Assembly (NCBI GenBank): GCA_046294345.1
Contig: JBKBJT010000017.1
Span: 1 to 64,000 of the forward strand
Direction of reading: 5' to 3'
Length of the DNA stretch: 64,000 nt
Origin: Ferrovibrio sp046294345
GTDB lineage: Bacteria; Pseudomonadota; Alphaproteobacteria; Ferrovibrionales; Ferrovibrionaceae
Shown: positions 55,893 through 64,000 of the stretch, one piece after another
How the letters are laid out: every line of letters starts with the position of its first letter
Numbering within the stretch: position 1 is the first letter of the stretch
Translations under genes and position numbers: made by a program
Notes under the pieces: model-generated
The model's input: the letters and a program-made list of their open reading frames with translations, nothing else
Told to the model about the DNA's origin: nothing
Databases searched by the model: none

Positions 55893-56738
55893 ATGGGGGA
55901 TAACAAGATCGATCCGGCTTCGGCCGTTCCGCTCTATGGCGGCGAGGACAGCGACGCGGCACCGCTGAAGGGCCGCGGCGTGCAGTCGGTGGAAATCGGC
56001 GGCCGGCTGCTGGGCATCCTGGCGCAGCAGGGCCAGCCGATGATGCTGCGCGACCTGGCAAACCAAGCCGAACTGACGCCCGGCCAGGCCCATGCCTACA
56101 TGACCAGCCTGCGCAAGCTGGAGATGGTGGAACAGGAAGCCGGCTCTGGGCGCTATCGCCTGGGGCCCTTCGCATTGCAGCTCGGGCTGGCGCGGCTGCG
56201 CGGCAGCGATCCGTATCGTTTGGCTGCCGAACAGGTGGCCGAGCTGGCCGAGCGGCTGAATCTGATGGTGGCGATCACGGTCTGGGGCACCCATGGCCCG
56301 ACCATCGTGCTGGTGCAGGAATCGTCGAACTACATCCACGCCAATGTGCGGCCCGGCGGCATGTTCACCGTGACCGGCACGGCAACCGGCAAGATTTTCG
56401 CCGCCTGGCTGCCGCCCAAACTGGTCGAGCCGGTGATCGAGGCGGAACTGCAGGCGGCGCAGAAAGGCTGGAGCGATGTGGGCGCGCTGGCCGGCGAGGC
56501 GCTGGCGCGCGAAGTGGACAAGGTGAAGCGCGACGGCATCGCCGCCACCACCGACCTGCCGGTGCCGGGCATCAGCGCGCTGAGCGCGCCGGTCTTCAAC
56601 CACAGCGGCCATCTGCAGCTCGCCATCACGGTGATCGGCCCGACGCGCAAGATCGATGTGGGCTTAAGCGGCCCGCATGCCTCGGCGCTGCTGGCCTTCA
56701 CGCGGCGGCTGTCAGCGCAGCTGGGTTATACGGCCTGA
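55893..56738 (+). CDS. IclR-family transcriptional regulator
   Basis: A 281-residue regulator. The winged helix (about 30-95) includes LRDLANQAELTPGQAHAYMT and YRLGPFALQLG. The effector domain follows, with VQESSNYIHANVRPGGMF and the late LSAPVFNHSGHLQLAITVIG. The start at ATG 55893 has only a weak ribosome site; the reading frame is open back to 55818 inside the previous gene, so translation may be coupled. It is the third gene of the operon and likely represses both divergent units through palindromes at 53348-53375. Confidence 0.88.
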   Translation: MGDNKIDPASAVPLYGGEDSDAAPLKGRGVQSVEIGGRLLGILAQQGQPMMLRDLANQAELTPGQAHAYMTSLRKLEMVEQEAGSGRYRLGPFALQLGLARLRGSDPYRLAAEQVAELAERLNLMVAITVWGTHGPTIVLVQESSNYIHANVRPGGMFTVTGTATGKIFAAWLPPKLVEPVIEAELQAAQKGWSDVGALAGEALAREVDKVKRDGIAATTDLPVPGISALSAPVFNHSGHLQLAITVIGPTRKIDVGLSGPHASALLAFTRRLSAQLGYTA

Positions 56739-56839
56739 AAAAATATGGCGGATGCCGAAGCATCCGCCGAGTTGGGGGGAAGGACTCAAGAGGAAACAAA
56801 CCGCGGCCTGCAAACCGCGGGTACTACGCACCGATGGCG

Positions 56840-57019
56840 TCACGCCATGGGCGGACGACGGCCGGCCACCAAATGGGCGATCAGGCTGACAACGAAGACG
56901 GCCAGAAAAATAAAAAACAGAATCTGCGCGATGCTGGCTGAAGCCGCCGCGATGCCACCGAAGCCGAACAGGCCGGCGATCAGGGCCAGCACGAAGAAAA
57001 CCAGTGCCCAATACAACAT
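56840..57019 (-). CDS. DUF1328 small membrane protein (YtjA-like)
   Basis: A 59-residue protein with two membrane helices: YWALVFFVLALIAGLFGFGG and AQILFFIFLAVFVVSLIAH. The helix-GFGG-helix layout is the DUF1328 pattern, common in envelope-stress-induced proteins. The ATG at 57019 is preferred with AAAGGAG 8 nt upstream; a GTG 9 nt earlier lies too close to it. It is a single gene. Confidence 0.92.
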   Translation of the reverse strand: MLYWALVFFVLALIAGLFGFGGIAAASASIAQILFFIFLAVFVVSLIAHLVAGRRPPMA

Positions 57020-57198
57020 GGCATTCACTCCTTTGCCGTTCTCGCGAAGCTGCGAATGAAACGGCCTCGGCCGGTTCTGGTTCCGGCCGGGAGAGTGAAA
57101 CTGTCAGGGAAATGCGGCGGCAATCGTGGCGGAATGTGGCGATTCCGCGGCCATCTCACACCATGAACGTGTGAACGACGAAAGGTAAAACGCTTGCG

Positions 57199-58170
57199 TC
57201 AGCTGTGCAGGATGGTTTCCACCACGCGCTGCACTTCGGCAGCCTCGGACAGCGTGGCGAGATCCTGCGATGCGCCGCGCGTCAGCGCCGCGACCTTGTC
57301 GAGCTGGCGCTTGAGCACCAGCGGCCGCATCTTCTCGTTGGGCAGCGCATCGGGCGCTTCGCGCCACTCGCCATCGACCAGCCGTTCGGCGATCGACCAG
57401 TCGCGCAGGCGGATGCGGCCCTGCGGCCCGATGATCTCGAAAATGTTGTGGTCGGGTTTGTCGGTGGTGCCGACGCCGCCCTTCAGCGTCACCGGCAGAT
57501 CGCCGGCGCGCAGGGTGGCGGCAATCGTGCGTTCGGATTTGCCGTCCTCGGGATAGGAAACGCCGTGGGTGAGCAGCGTCAGCGGCCCGAACAGGCGACG
57601 AGCGAGAAACAGGAAATGCGAGCCGACCTCGCGGGCGAAGCCGCCCTGGGCGCGGGCATCGAGCCAGCCGGCGGCATCCACCTGCCACGGACGCGGCCAG
57701 GCGGCGAAACCGATTTCGATTTCGATGCGCTGCACGGCACCGGTGACGCCCTGCTGCATCCATTGCCGCAGTTGGTCGACGGCAAAGGATGAGGCGAAGG
57801 GGAAATTGATGCCGCCGCGGCCATTTTGCTTCGCCGCCTCGGCCACGAAGGCCTCGGCATCGGCCACATCGACGGCAAGCGGCTTCTCGCAGAACACGGC
57901 CTTGGCCTGAGCGAAGGCGGCGCGGGCATACCCCAGATGCGAGGCGGGCGGCGAGGCGATGTAGAGGCAATCGCAGGCCGCGATCACGGCGTCGGCAGAC
58001 GCCAGGCGCGGCACCTGCGGCAGGTCATTGGCCAGGCGCTGCATGGCTGCGGCAGAGGGATCCCACAGGCCGGCGACGGTGAGGATCGCCGGGTCGTGGT
58101 TGAGAGCGGCGCGCAGCAGACGCTCGCCCATGATGCCGTAACCGATGATGCCGAGACGGATGGAAGACAT
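57199..58170 (-). CDS. Gfo/Idh/MocA-family oxidoreductase
   Basis: A 323-residue protein. The NAD(P) loop is IRLGIIGYGIMGERLLRAAL, followed by the family CEKPLAVDVADAEAFVAEA with the conserved EKP. The C-terminal beta-sheet domain includes EIEIGFAAWPRPW. These enzymes oxidise or reduce sugars and cyclitols. It is 36 nt downstream of the sugar-type MFS gene on the same strand, so the two probably handle the same sugar. The substrate is unknown. Confidence 0.9.
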   Translation of the reverse strand: MSSIRLGIIGYGIMGERLLRAALNHDPAILTVAGLWDPSAAAMQRLANDLPQVPRLASADAVIAACDCLYIASPPASHLGYARAAFAQAKAVFCEKPLAVDVADAEAFVAEAAKQNGRGGINFPFASSFAVDQLRQWMQQGVTGAVQRIEIEIGFAAWPRPWQVDAAGWLDARAQGGFAREVGSHFLFLARRLFGPLTLLTHGVSYPEDGKSERTIAATLRAGDLPVTLKGGVGTTDKPDHNIFEIIGPQGRIRLRDWSIAERLVDGEWREAPDALPNEKMRPLVLKRQLDKVAALTRGASQDLATLSEAAEVQRVVETILHS

Positions 58171-58206
58171 GACGCGGACTTTCGCAGGCTGAGAAAAGGC
58201 GGCGCA

Positions 58207-59532
58207 TTATATGCGCTGCTCGATCCGCGCGCGCAACCGCCGGTGCCGCGCCGGCGTGATCGGGTAGCGCCGCATCAGCAGGATCGCCGCCAGCTTGAAG
58301 GCCACCGGTGCCAGCGCATAAAGCGCGGCCAGCGCGAGCAAGGCCGCCGGCGTGTTGCCGCCAGCGGCCGAGAAGCCGGCCAGGTCGAGCAGCGGAAAGG
58401 CGATGCCCACCGTCGCCGCCAGCGCCAGCTTGGTGGCCATGCCCCAGATGGCGAAAAACAGACCGGCGCGCTGGCGGCGCGTGCGCGCGGTATCGAGGTC
58501 GATCACATCGGCCTGCATGGCCGGCGGCAGGGCGAGATCGGCGCCCAGACATAAACCGGTGAGCAGCGAGATGGCGAGGAACAAAGCCGTATCGCCGGCG
58601 CCGAGCAGCGGCACGAAGGCGAAGACGGCGCAGTTCCACAACATGGCGCCGATCCAGACGCGATGTTTGCCATGCCGCTGCGCCAGCTTCAGCCACAGCG
58701 GCACGGCGGCGATGCCGGCGCCGAAATAGACCAGCAGCACCAGACCAGCGAAATCCGCCGGCGCCTGCAGCACATGCGACACATACAGCAGCACCAGCGT
58801 GGCCGGCAGGCCGTTGGCAATGCCGTTGAGCAGCCAGGCCAGCAGCAGGCGGCGGAACGGCCCGTTGCGCCACACGGCCTTCAGGCCGGCAAGATCGATC
58901 TTCTGCGGCGCGGCCGGTTGCCCGGCTGGCACGACGCGCAACGCGAGCAGCACAGCCAGCGGCAGTAGCATGACAACCGCAATGCCGATGGCGCCGATGC
59001 CGGCGCGGCTGTCATCGCCGAACAGCGCCGGCAGGCCAGCGGCCAGCAGCGTGCCCAGCACGGCGGCGGCCTCGCGCCAGCCGCTGATGCGGGTGCGCTG
59101 GTGATAATCGGGCGAGAGTTCCGCGCCCCAGGCCAGATAGGGGATCTGGATCATGGTGGCGCCGAGATAGAGCGCCATGGTCCAGCCCAGCAGCCAGACG
59201 CCGCCGGCACCGTCGGGCGGCAGGAACAGCATCAGCGCCGCCAGCATGCAGAGCGGCAATCCGGCCAGCAGCCAGGGTTTGCGCCGGCCCCAGCGCGTGT
59301 CGATGCGATCCGACCAGGCGCCGATCAGCGGATCGGTGACCACATCCCACAGCCGTGCCGCGAACAGCAAACCACCGACCAGCGTGAGGCCCAGCCCCAG
59401 CGTGTCGGCATAGAGGACCGGCAGATGCACATAGAGCGGCAGCAGCAGCATCGCGCCTGGCAGGGCCGGCGCGGCATAGGCGGCGAGCGTGAAGCGGGAA
59501 AGCGGCGGCGGGCTGGTCACCGGCGGAGACAT
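58207..59532 (-). CDS. MFS sugar transporter (GPH/MelB-like)
   Basis: A 441-residue membrane protein with about twelve helices. The GPH signature RLWDVVTDPLIGAWSDRIDT followed by RWGRRKPWLL is clear, as in melibiose and glucuronide symporters. A second-half loop KLAQRHGKHRVWIGA matches. It imports a glycoside or uronide with a cation. The neighbours are a GH2-like secreted glycosidase upstream and a Gfo/Idh/MocA oxidoreductase downstream, giving a possible route from outside glycan to inner sugar oxidation. Confidence 0.9.
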   Translation of the reverse strand: MSPPVTSPPPLSRFTLAAYAAPALPGAMLLLPLYVHLPVLYADTLGLGLTLVGGLLFAARLWDVVTDPLIGAWSDRIDTRWGRRKPWLLAGLPLCMLAALMLFLPPDGAGGVWLLGWTMALYLGATMIQIPYLAWGAELSPDYHQRTRISGWREAAAVLGTLLAAGLPALFGDDSRAGIGAIGIAVVMLLPLAVLLALRVVPAGQPAAPQKIDLAGLKAVWRNGPFRRLLLAWLLNGIANGLPATLVLLYVSHVLQAPADFAGLVLLVYFGAGIAAVPLWLKLAQRHGKHRVWIGAMLWNCAVFAFVPLLGAGDTALFLAISLLTGLCLGADLALPPAMQADVIDLDTARTRRQRAGLFFAIWGMATKLALAATVGIAFPLLDLAGFSAAGGNTPAALLALAALYALAPVAFKLAAILLMRRYPITPARHRRLRARIEQRI

Positions 59533-59578
59533 AGTCCGCCATGCCGATACGGCAAAAGCGGCGCTTGTTTCACCCGGT

Positions 59579-60832
59579 CTATTTCACCCGGAAAGGCAGG
59601 TTGGCGGTGGCGGCGGCACCGCGACCATCGCGGATGGTGGCAAACAGGCGGTAATTGCCCGGCTGCAGCCCGGCGATGGCGACGCCTTTCGGGCCCGGCT
59701 CGCGCAATGCCTGGGGGAAGCTGGACGGCACGGCTTCGGCATCGCCCGAGGTTTTCAGGTCGGCGCTTTCCGCCATCACGCTCCACACCACGCCGATCTG
59801 GTCGCCATCGGGATCTTCCACCGCGATCTCGGCGCGAATGGTGTCGCCGCGATTCCAGTCGTTGCCGTTGCCGGTGAAACGGAACAGCGAGATGCGCGGG
59901 GCGCGGTTGCCCTGCGGCGTGTTGCCGCCCCAGGCCAGCGCCATCGCCTCGGCCGTGCGGGTATACTCGCCGGTGGGCAGCAGCAGGCTGTGCCAGGTGG
60001 GCGTCACTTCCTGCTTCTGGCCCCAGTAGAACACGATTTCGCCCTGCACATGAGGCTGCAGCGCGGAGAACCAGCGCGACAGCAGGGCCGCCTTCTCGTC
60101 GCTGTTCGGTTCGATGGCGGCATTCCACGGCGTGCGCTTGGCCTGCCACTGGCCCATCGGACCCATCTCGGTCACGATCAGCGGACCCTTCCAGCCCTGG
60201 GCCCGCACACGGGAGGGCAACGAGGGCAGGGCATCGCCGTAGGAGTTCACGCCGAGCACCTGGATGCTGGGTGCATGGCGGATCAGCTTGGCCACCTTCT
60301 CATTGCCGGCTTCGGCCAGCACGGCCAGGGTGGGATGATGCGGATCGAGCCGCCGCACCAGCCGCGCGGCTTCCTCGATGCCGGGCCAGACCTGGGCATC
60401 GTCGGCCAGTTCGGCTTCCACCTCGTTGCCCAGGCCCCACATCAGCAGGGCGGGGTGGTTCTTGTGGCGGTTGACGAATTCGGTGAGACGCTGGAGCTGC
60501 GGCCCGACCTGGGCGAGGTCGCGATAGTTGAAGCCACGCCGCGGATGTTCGAGCCAGAAACCGGCGATCACCTTCAGGCCGACCTTCTGCGCCTCGTCGA
60601 GCACGAAGCCGGTTTCGTCGCCATAGGTGCGGATGGTGGTGGCGCCGAGCTGTTTCAGCAGGCCGAAGCGGCTCTGGCCGGCGGCGCCCAGCACGGCAAA
60701 GGGTTTGCCGTCGACCAGGATCCTGTCGCCCTGCACGGTGACGGTGGCCGCCGAAACCGGCGCGGGCGCGGCGAACAGCAGGGCAAAGGCGGCGAAGGCA
60801 GGCAGCAGGATCTGGCGCATGGCGAGACTCAT
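59579..60832 (-). CDS. Secreted GH2-like glycoside hydrolase (TIM barrel)
   Basis: A 417-residue protein with a signal peptide (cut near PVSAA, residue 29). A (beta/alpha)8 domain is of the GH2-C type. The acid/base is Glu137 in WGLGNEVEAEL, and the likely nucleophile is Glu222 in VTEMGPMGQW. It lacks the usual N-terminal jelly rolls of GH2. A C-terminal domain of about 95 residues (APRISLFRFTGNGNDWNRGD) looks Ig-like or cadherin-like. The start may be 60832 or the ATG at 60820. It is probably periplasmic, cutting a glycan whose sugar the adjacent MFS protein imports (inference). Confidence 0.85.
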   Translation of the reverse strand: MSLAMRQILLPAFAAFALLFAAPAPVSAATVTVQGDRILVDGKPFAVLGAAGQSRFGLLKQLGATTIRTYGDETGFVLDEAQKVGLKVIAGFWLEHPRRGFNYRDLAQVGPQLQRLTEFVNRHKNHPALLMWGLGNEVEAELADDAQVWPGIEEAARLVRRLDPHHPTLAVLAEAGNEKVAKLIRHAPSIQVLGVNSYGDALPSLPSRVRAQGWKGPLIVTEMGPMGQWQAKRTPWNAAIEPNSDEKAALLSRWFSALQPHVQGEIVFYWGQKQEVTPTWHSLLLPTGEYTRTAEAMALAWGGNTPQGNRAPRISLFRFTGNGNDWNRGDTIRAEIAVEDPDGDQIGVVWSVMAESADLKTSGDAEAVPSSFPQALREPGPKGVAIAGLQPGNYRLFATIRDGRGAAATANLPFRVK

Positions 60833-61024
60833 GCCGGTAAGCTGCGGGGCTTGCAAGCGCTTTGGCGACGCAGACTGGAAAACCGCGATATCCGCCGAGA
60901 CCCTGCGATTAACGCACCGGTGTGGACAACATCGCGCCGCGCGGGGCCGGGCGGGTTCCTCTGGCGGCGGGAGGCTGCTTGGGCTAGCGTGCCGGCGGAT
61001 TCTGACCTTTCCCGGATTGCCGCC

Positions 61025-61630
61025 ATGCGCCAGATCGAACGCCTGCTCGAAACCACCCTGTTTGCCAGCCGCTGGGTGATGGCACCGTTCTATCTGGGCC
61101 TCGCCGTGGCCCTGATCCTGCTGCTGGTCAAATTCCTGCAGGAGCTGTTTCACACCATCCCGATTGTCTTCACCATGAGCGAGAGCCAGCTGGTGCTCTC
61201 GATCCTCGCCCTGATCGATCTGTCGCTGGCCGGCAACCTGCTGCTGCTGGTGATCTTCTCGGGCTACGAGAATTTCGTCTCCAAGATCGATACCGGCGAC
61301 CACAAGGACCGGCCGGGCTGGATGGGCAAGATCGACTATTCCGGCATGAAGCTGAAACTGGTGGCCAGCATCGTCGCCATCTCGGCGATCCAGCTGCTGC
61401 GCGCCTTCATGAATATCGGCCAGATGAGCCAGACCGAACTGGCCTGGCTGGTCGGCATCCACATGACCTTCGTGGTCTCGGGCGTGCTGCTGGCGCTGAT
61501 GGACCGGCTGACCGAAAGCGCCGAGGGCCATGGCAAGGACCCGCATCTCGCGGCCGACACCACGGTCGCCGACGGCCACGTGGTGGAAGACGCAGACGGC
61601 AAGCCGCCGGCCCGCAAGACGCGCGGCTGA
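61025..61630 (+). CDS. UPF0114-family membrane protein (YqhA-like)
   Basis: A 201-residue membrane protein with four helices and the family opening RLLETTLFASRWVMAPFYLG, then LIDLSLAGNLLLLVIFSGYENF and KLKLVASIVAISAIQLLRAF. A hydrophilic tail of about 30 residues follows. Its function is unknown; YqhA homologues are conserved inner-membrane proteins. It is divergent from the GH2-like gene and followed 5 nt later by the lipoprotein gene, probably in one transcript. Confidence 0.92.
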   Translation: MRQIERLLETTLFASRWVMAPFYLGLAVALILLLVKFLQELFHTIPIVFTMSESQLVLSILALIDLSLAGNLLLLVIFSGYENFVSKIDTGDHKDRPGWMGKIDYSGMKLKLVASIVAISAIQLLRAFMNIGQMSQTELAWLVGIHMTFVVSGVLLALMDRLTESAEGHGKDPHLAADTTVADGHVVEDADGKPPARKTRG

Positions 61631-61635
61631 AGGCC

Positions 61636-62709
61636 ATGTCGCGCGCGGGGCTGATCGCCGCGCTGCTATTGTTGGTGCTGGCCGGCTGTGCCGGCGACCC
61701 CTATGCCGGCTATCGCATCCTGCCCGATGCAGCCCAGCGCCCGCATCCGCAGGCCGTGCCGCATACCGACCGCAACGGCGCGGCGCTTGTCGCCTATGAT
61801 CCGCTGCGCTCCTTCCTGCCGCTGGCCTTGAGCGGCGCACTGGCCGATTACGCCGCCGGCCCCAGCCGTGGTTTCCAGGCCGCCTTCGCCGCCGACTTCA
61901 ATGCCGTGTCGGCCGATCCGGGCCAGCCCCTGCCGGCCCTGCTGAGCGCCGCCAACGGCTCGCGCGTGCAGCTGCTGGTGCCCAAGCTGGAGGCGGACGA
62001 TGCCGCCCTGCTGGATTCAAGCCGCGCCGTGGTGGTCGAGATGCCGCGCGACCCCATGCAGGCCGACCGTTTCGCCGCCACGGCGCGCGACCATGCCGCG
62101 CAACCGGTCTGGGCCCTGCTGCCGGCCTATGCGCGTAGCGATGAACGCCAGATCGATCCGGCACAGGCTCGCGCGCTGGCCTTCGCCGCGCTGGTGCATG
62201 GCGCCAGCGGCCTGATCTGGCAGGGCGAGGACAATTACGCCGCGCGCAATGCCGGCGCGCTCGGGATCAGCAACGCGCCGCGGCTGGATTACGGCATTAC
62301 CATGAATGGCGCCGGATCTGCCGTGCCGCGCCGCGCAACGGCCATCGAGGTGGCGGCATCGAAACGCCTGTGGGATGCCGTGGCGCAACTCAACCGCCGC
62401 ATCGGGCGTCTGCGCGGCGCCCTGCTGCAGCCTGATACCGATGCCGCCTACAGCATCGCCGTGCGCGACGCACCCATGGATGGCAAGCCAGTGCTGCGCG
62501 CCATGCTGAAACCCTGGGAAGGCGGCTGGCTGCTGATCGTCGTGAACCTGCGCGCCGAAGCGCAGGATATCCGCATCGGCTTCGATGGCGGCTTCCGCCA
62601 GGTACGGCATCTGGATGGCGAGGTGCTGCCACAGCAGGATGCGACGCGCGGCCTGCTGCGCGACGAGATCGAGGGCCACGGCCTGCGGCTTTACAGGATC
62701 AGCCGCTGA
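61636..62709 (+). CDS. Glycosidase-like lipoprotein
   Basis: A 357-residue lipoprotein with a lipobox LAGC, Cys18 being the lipidation site. The body resembles a TIM barrel with a C-terminal beta-sandwich. VVVEMPRDPMQADRFA and GLIWQGEDNYAARN occupy the barrel, and LLIVVNLRAEAQDIRIGF with VRHLDGEVLPQQ recalls the sandwich domain of GH39/GH5-like enzymes. Catalytic acids are not assignable with confidence. It is probably anchored in the outer membrane and could bind or cut a glycan. Its end overlaps the convergent 2Fe-2S gene by 11 nt. Confidence 0.75.
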   Translation: MSRAGLIAALLLLVLAGCAGDPYAGYRILPDAAQRPHPQAVPHTDRNGAALVAYDPLRSFLPLALSGALADYAAGPSRGFQAAFAADFNAVSADPGQPLPALLSAANGSRVQLLVPKLEADDAALLDSSRAVVVEMPRDPMQADRFAATARDHAAQPVWALLPAYARSDERQIDPAQARALAFAALVHGASGLIWQGEDNYAARNAGALGISNAPRLDYGITMNGAGSAVPRRATAIEVAASKRLWDAVAQLNRRIGRLRGALLQPDTDAAYSIAVRDAPMDGKPVLRAMLKPWEGGWLLIVVNLRAEAQDIRIGFDGGFRQVRHLDGEVLPQQDATRGLLRDEIEGHGLRLYRISR

Positions 62710-63019
62710 CTTTCCGCAGGGCCATGGCGCAGAACGCCGGCACCGCATCCCTGTCCTTGCCCGTCACGATGCAGCTCTGCGCCGCACGGTCGGGTGCTGT
62801 CACCGTGACGGCAACGCCATGTTTGGGGCAGATGCCGAGGCAGCGCACGCGCGCCACCCGAACGTCCTTCCTGTGGCCGGCCGCCTTGACGGCGTCTTTC
62901 AGGTCGCCAGCCAGATGAACGCCGCGCCCGCCATCACATTCCGAGCAGACCAGCACCAAAGCCGTGGACCAGTCGGGCTCGACCGGCTCGATGACAGACT
63001 TCGGATTCTGGCGCGACAT
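62699..63019 (-). CDS. Thioredoxin-like [2Fe-2S] protein (DUF1636-like)
   Basis: A 106-residue protein. Cys25 and Cys28 in VCSECDGGRG and Cys60 and Cys64 in RVRCLGICPKHG give the C-x2-C ... C-x3-C pattern of thioredoxin-like ferredoxins and DUF1636 proteins. A closing strand VAVTVTAPDRAAQSCIV follows. It should bind a [2Fe-2S] cluster; its partner is unknown. The start at 63019 is chosen because the conserved domain begins shortly after it; the frame is open further upstream without support. Confidence 0.85.
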   Translation of the reverse strand: MSRQNPKSVIEPVEPDWSTALVLVCSECDGGRGVHLAGDLKDAVKAAGHRKDVRVARVRCLGICPKHGVAVTVTAPDRAAQSCIVTGKDRDAVPAFCAMALRKVSG

Positions 63020-63311
63020 GGCAGACCTGACAGAAGGCACTGCAGCGCGGCCGCAGCGGAAAACCGGAAAAATCCATTCATCAGGTAGGAAGCGGGCCGC
63101 GCGATGACAAGCGCGAGAGCTGTGAAAAAATTTGGCGAAACGTCGCAGAAAACTTTCGGTTCCCCGGTGTTGCCCAATCGACACGGTATTCATCAATTCG
63201 CAGCACCGCCGTGCCACGCCATGATTTCGCCACCACCGCATCGTTCATTAACGGTGACCGCCAGACACAAAGGCGGCAAGCCTCGCCATCACTTGTACAG
63301 GAGTATTGCTT

Positions 63312-63956
63312 ATGACCCGTTATGCTTCGCTCGCCCTCGCGGCAGCCTTGCTTAGCACCACCGCCTTCGTACCTGCCTTCGCGCAGGACAACACGAGCCA
63401 GAACACCCTGCGCACCGGCACCTATGGTGGCCTCAGCTTTGGCGCGCTGATGCCTGAAGACACCGACGGCCCCGGCGGCTCGGAAGTCGAGCGCGATACC
63501 GGCTATGCGATCTATGGCCAGTACGGTTATCGCTTCCCCAACCAGCTGCGCCTGGAAGCCGAACTGGGCTATGGCAATAGCGAATACGACCGCTTCCACG
63601 CCGGCGGCACCAGCGCCGGCCTGGGCAACGACACTGATATGTATTCGCTGACCGGTGCGGCCTATTACGACTTCGCCACCGGATCGCCGCTGACGCCGTA
63701 TCTGGGCGCCGGCACCGGCCTGGTGCATCAGCGCTTCGACCGCAACACGGCGAGCGCCGGCGGCACCACGCTGGGCGGCAACGATGGCAGCAGCACCGAC
63801 CTGACCGCCTTCGGCGAGCTCGGCCTGTCGTACCAGCTTTCCAGCAGCCTCGAACTGGTGCCGAGCTATCGCTATCAGTGGATCAACGACGGCGAGCAGG
63901 GCCTGGACGACACCACGATGCATATCGCACGTGTCGGCCTGCGCAGCTGGTTCTGA
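63312..63956 (+). CDS. Outer-membrane beta-barrel protein
   Basis: A 214-residue protein with a signal peptide (cut after AFA, about residue 24). The mature part is a small eight-stranded type barrel with alternating aromatic strands: YAIYGQYGYRFPNQLRLEAE, LTPYLGAGTGLVHQRF and a C-terminal HIARVGLRSWF ending in Phe, the outer-membrane insertion signal. It resembles OmpW/Omp25-type porin-like proteins. AGGAG lies 8 nt before the ATG at 63312. A terminator hairpin starts just downstream. Confidence 0.9.
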   Translation: MTRYASLALAAALLSTTAFVPAFAQDNTSQNTLRTGTYGGLSFGALMPEDTDGPGGSEVERDTGYAIYGQYGYRFPNQLRLEAELGYGNSEYDRFHAGGTSAGLGNDTDMYSLTGAAYYDFATGSPLTPYLGAGTGLVHQRFDRNTASAGGTTLGGNDGSSTDLTAFGELGLSYQLSSSLELVPSYRYQWINDGEQGLDDTTMHIARVGLRSWF

Positions 63957-63979
63957 CCGCATCATCCATGCAACGGAAA

Positions 63980-64000
63980 ACGGCGGGCCATGCCCGCCGT
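63980..64000 (+). terminator. Terminator hairpin after the beta-barrel gene (cut by window edge)
   Basis: A perfect stem ACGGCGGGC/GCCCGCCGT with a CAT loop, 24 nt past the stop codon. Any T-tract lies beyond the window. Confidence 0.7.

Noticed and set aside
59489..61024. A long N-terminal extension of the UPF0114 gene
   Set aside because: The family start is at 61025 with a good match; the upstream part is antisense to the GH2-like gene.
60833..61840. An N-terminal extension of the GH2-like gene
   Set aside because: The signal peptide begins at 60832, and the extension is antisense to the UPF0114 and lipoprotein genes.

Overview
The window is high-GC DNA (roughly 65% by eye) from an alphaproteobacterium, most likely of the Rhodospirillales. 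The grounds are a SUV3-like helicase, an NDUFA9-like epimerase, a FixL-type haem-PAS kinase, GltD/GltB gene order, TRAP and DctM transport genes and GC-rich codon use. I cannot name the genus. No rRNA, CRISPR array, insertion sequence or prophage structural gene was seen. There is one tRNA, Arg(CCU).

Layout. 1-7.6 kb: glutamate synthase (gltD, then the start of gltB), a divergent acyltransferase/LytTR pair, an NDUFA9-like epimerase, a small superinfection-immunity-type membrane protein, and a glycosyltransferase with a UDP-glucuronate decarboxylase. 7.8-13.5 kb: a DeoR regulator, a complete ABC importer and a GpdQ-like phosphodiesterase, which together look like a phosphodiester or organophosphonate uptake and hydrolysis operon. 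13.5-28 kb: a CHAD protein, a candidate small RNA, a GAF protein, a haem-PAS hybrid kinase with a receiver protein, a GMC oxidoreductase, a MAPEG protein, two chemoreceptors around rnk, and methylmalonyl-CoA mutase. 28.3-35.7 kb: a HigBA-like toxin-antitoxin pair between 23-bp direct repeats, a ModE-like regulator with a TauE/SafE transporter, a thioesterase, the helicase, the tRNA and a DUF6134-like protein.

Two regions stand out. At 35.9-39.4 kb four genes overlap end to end: a thermostable-hemolysin (GNAT/LuxI-like) protein, an acyl-AMP ligase, a haem-oxygenase-like diiron oxidase with a full ligand set, and an SDR reductase. This reads as a compact, apparently uncharacterised biosynthetic pathway. 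At 39.6-46.0 kb an AraC regulator heads nine same-strand genes: two DUF2589 proteins, three small unknown proteins (one membrane-anchored), a secreted small protein, a GH19 chitinase/lysozyme with a peptidoglycan-binding-like N-terminus, and two tandem YopT/AvrPphB-like (C58) cysteine peptidases. This looks like an undescribed effector or antagonism island.

46-64 kb: a vanadium-haloperoxidase/PAP2 protein, a luciferase-like monooxygenase, and a catabolic block (MBL hydrolase, TRAP transporter, SDR, FAD dehydrogenase, IclR regulator). After these come a DUF1328 protein, a Gfo/Idh/MocA oxidoreductase, an MFS sugar transporter, a GH2-like glycosidase, a UPF0114 membrane protein, a glycosidase-like lipoprotein, a thioredoxin-like 2Fe-2S protein and an outer-membrane beta-barrel. 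Three two-hairpin palindromic elements are dispersed in the first half of the window.
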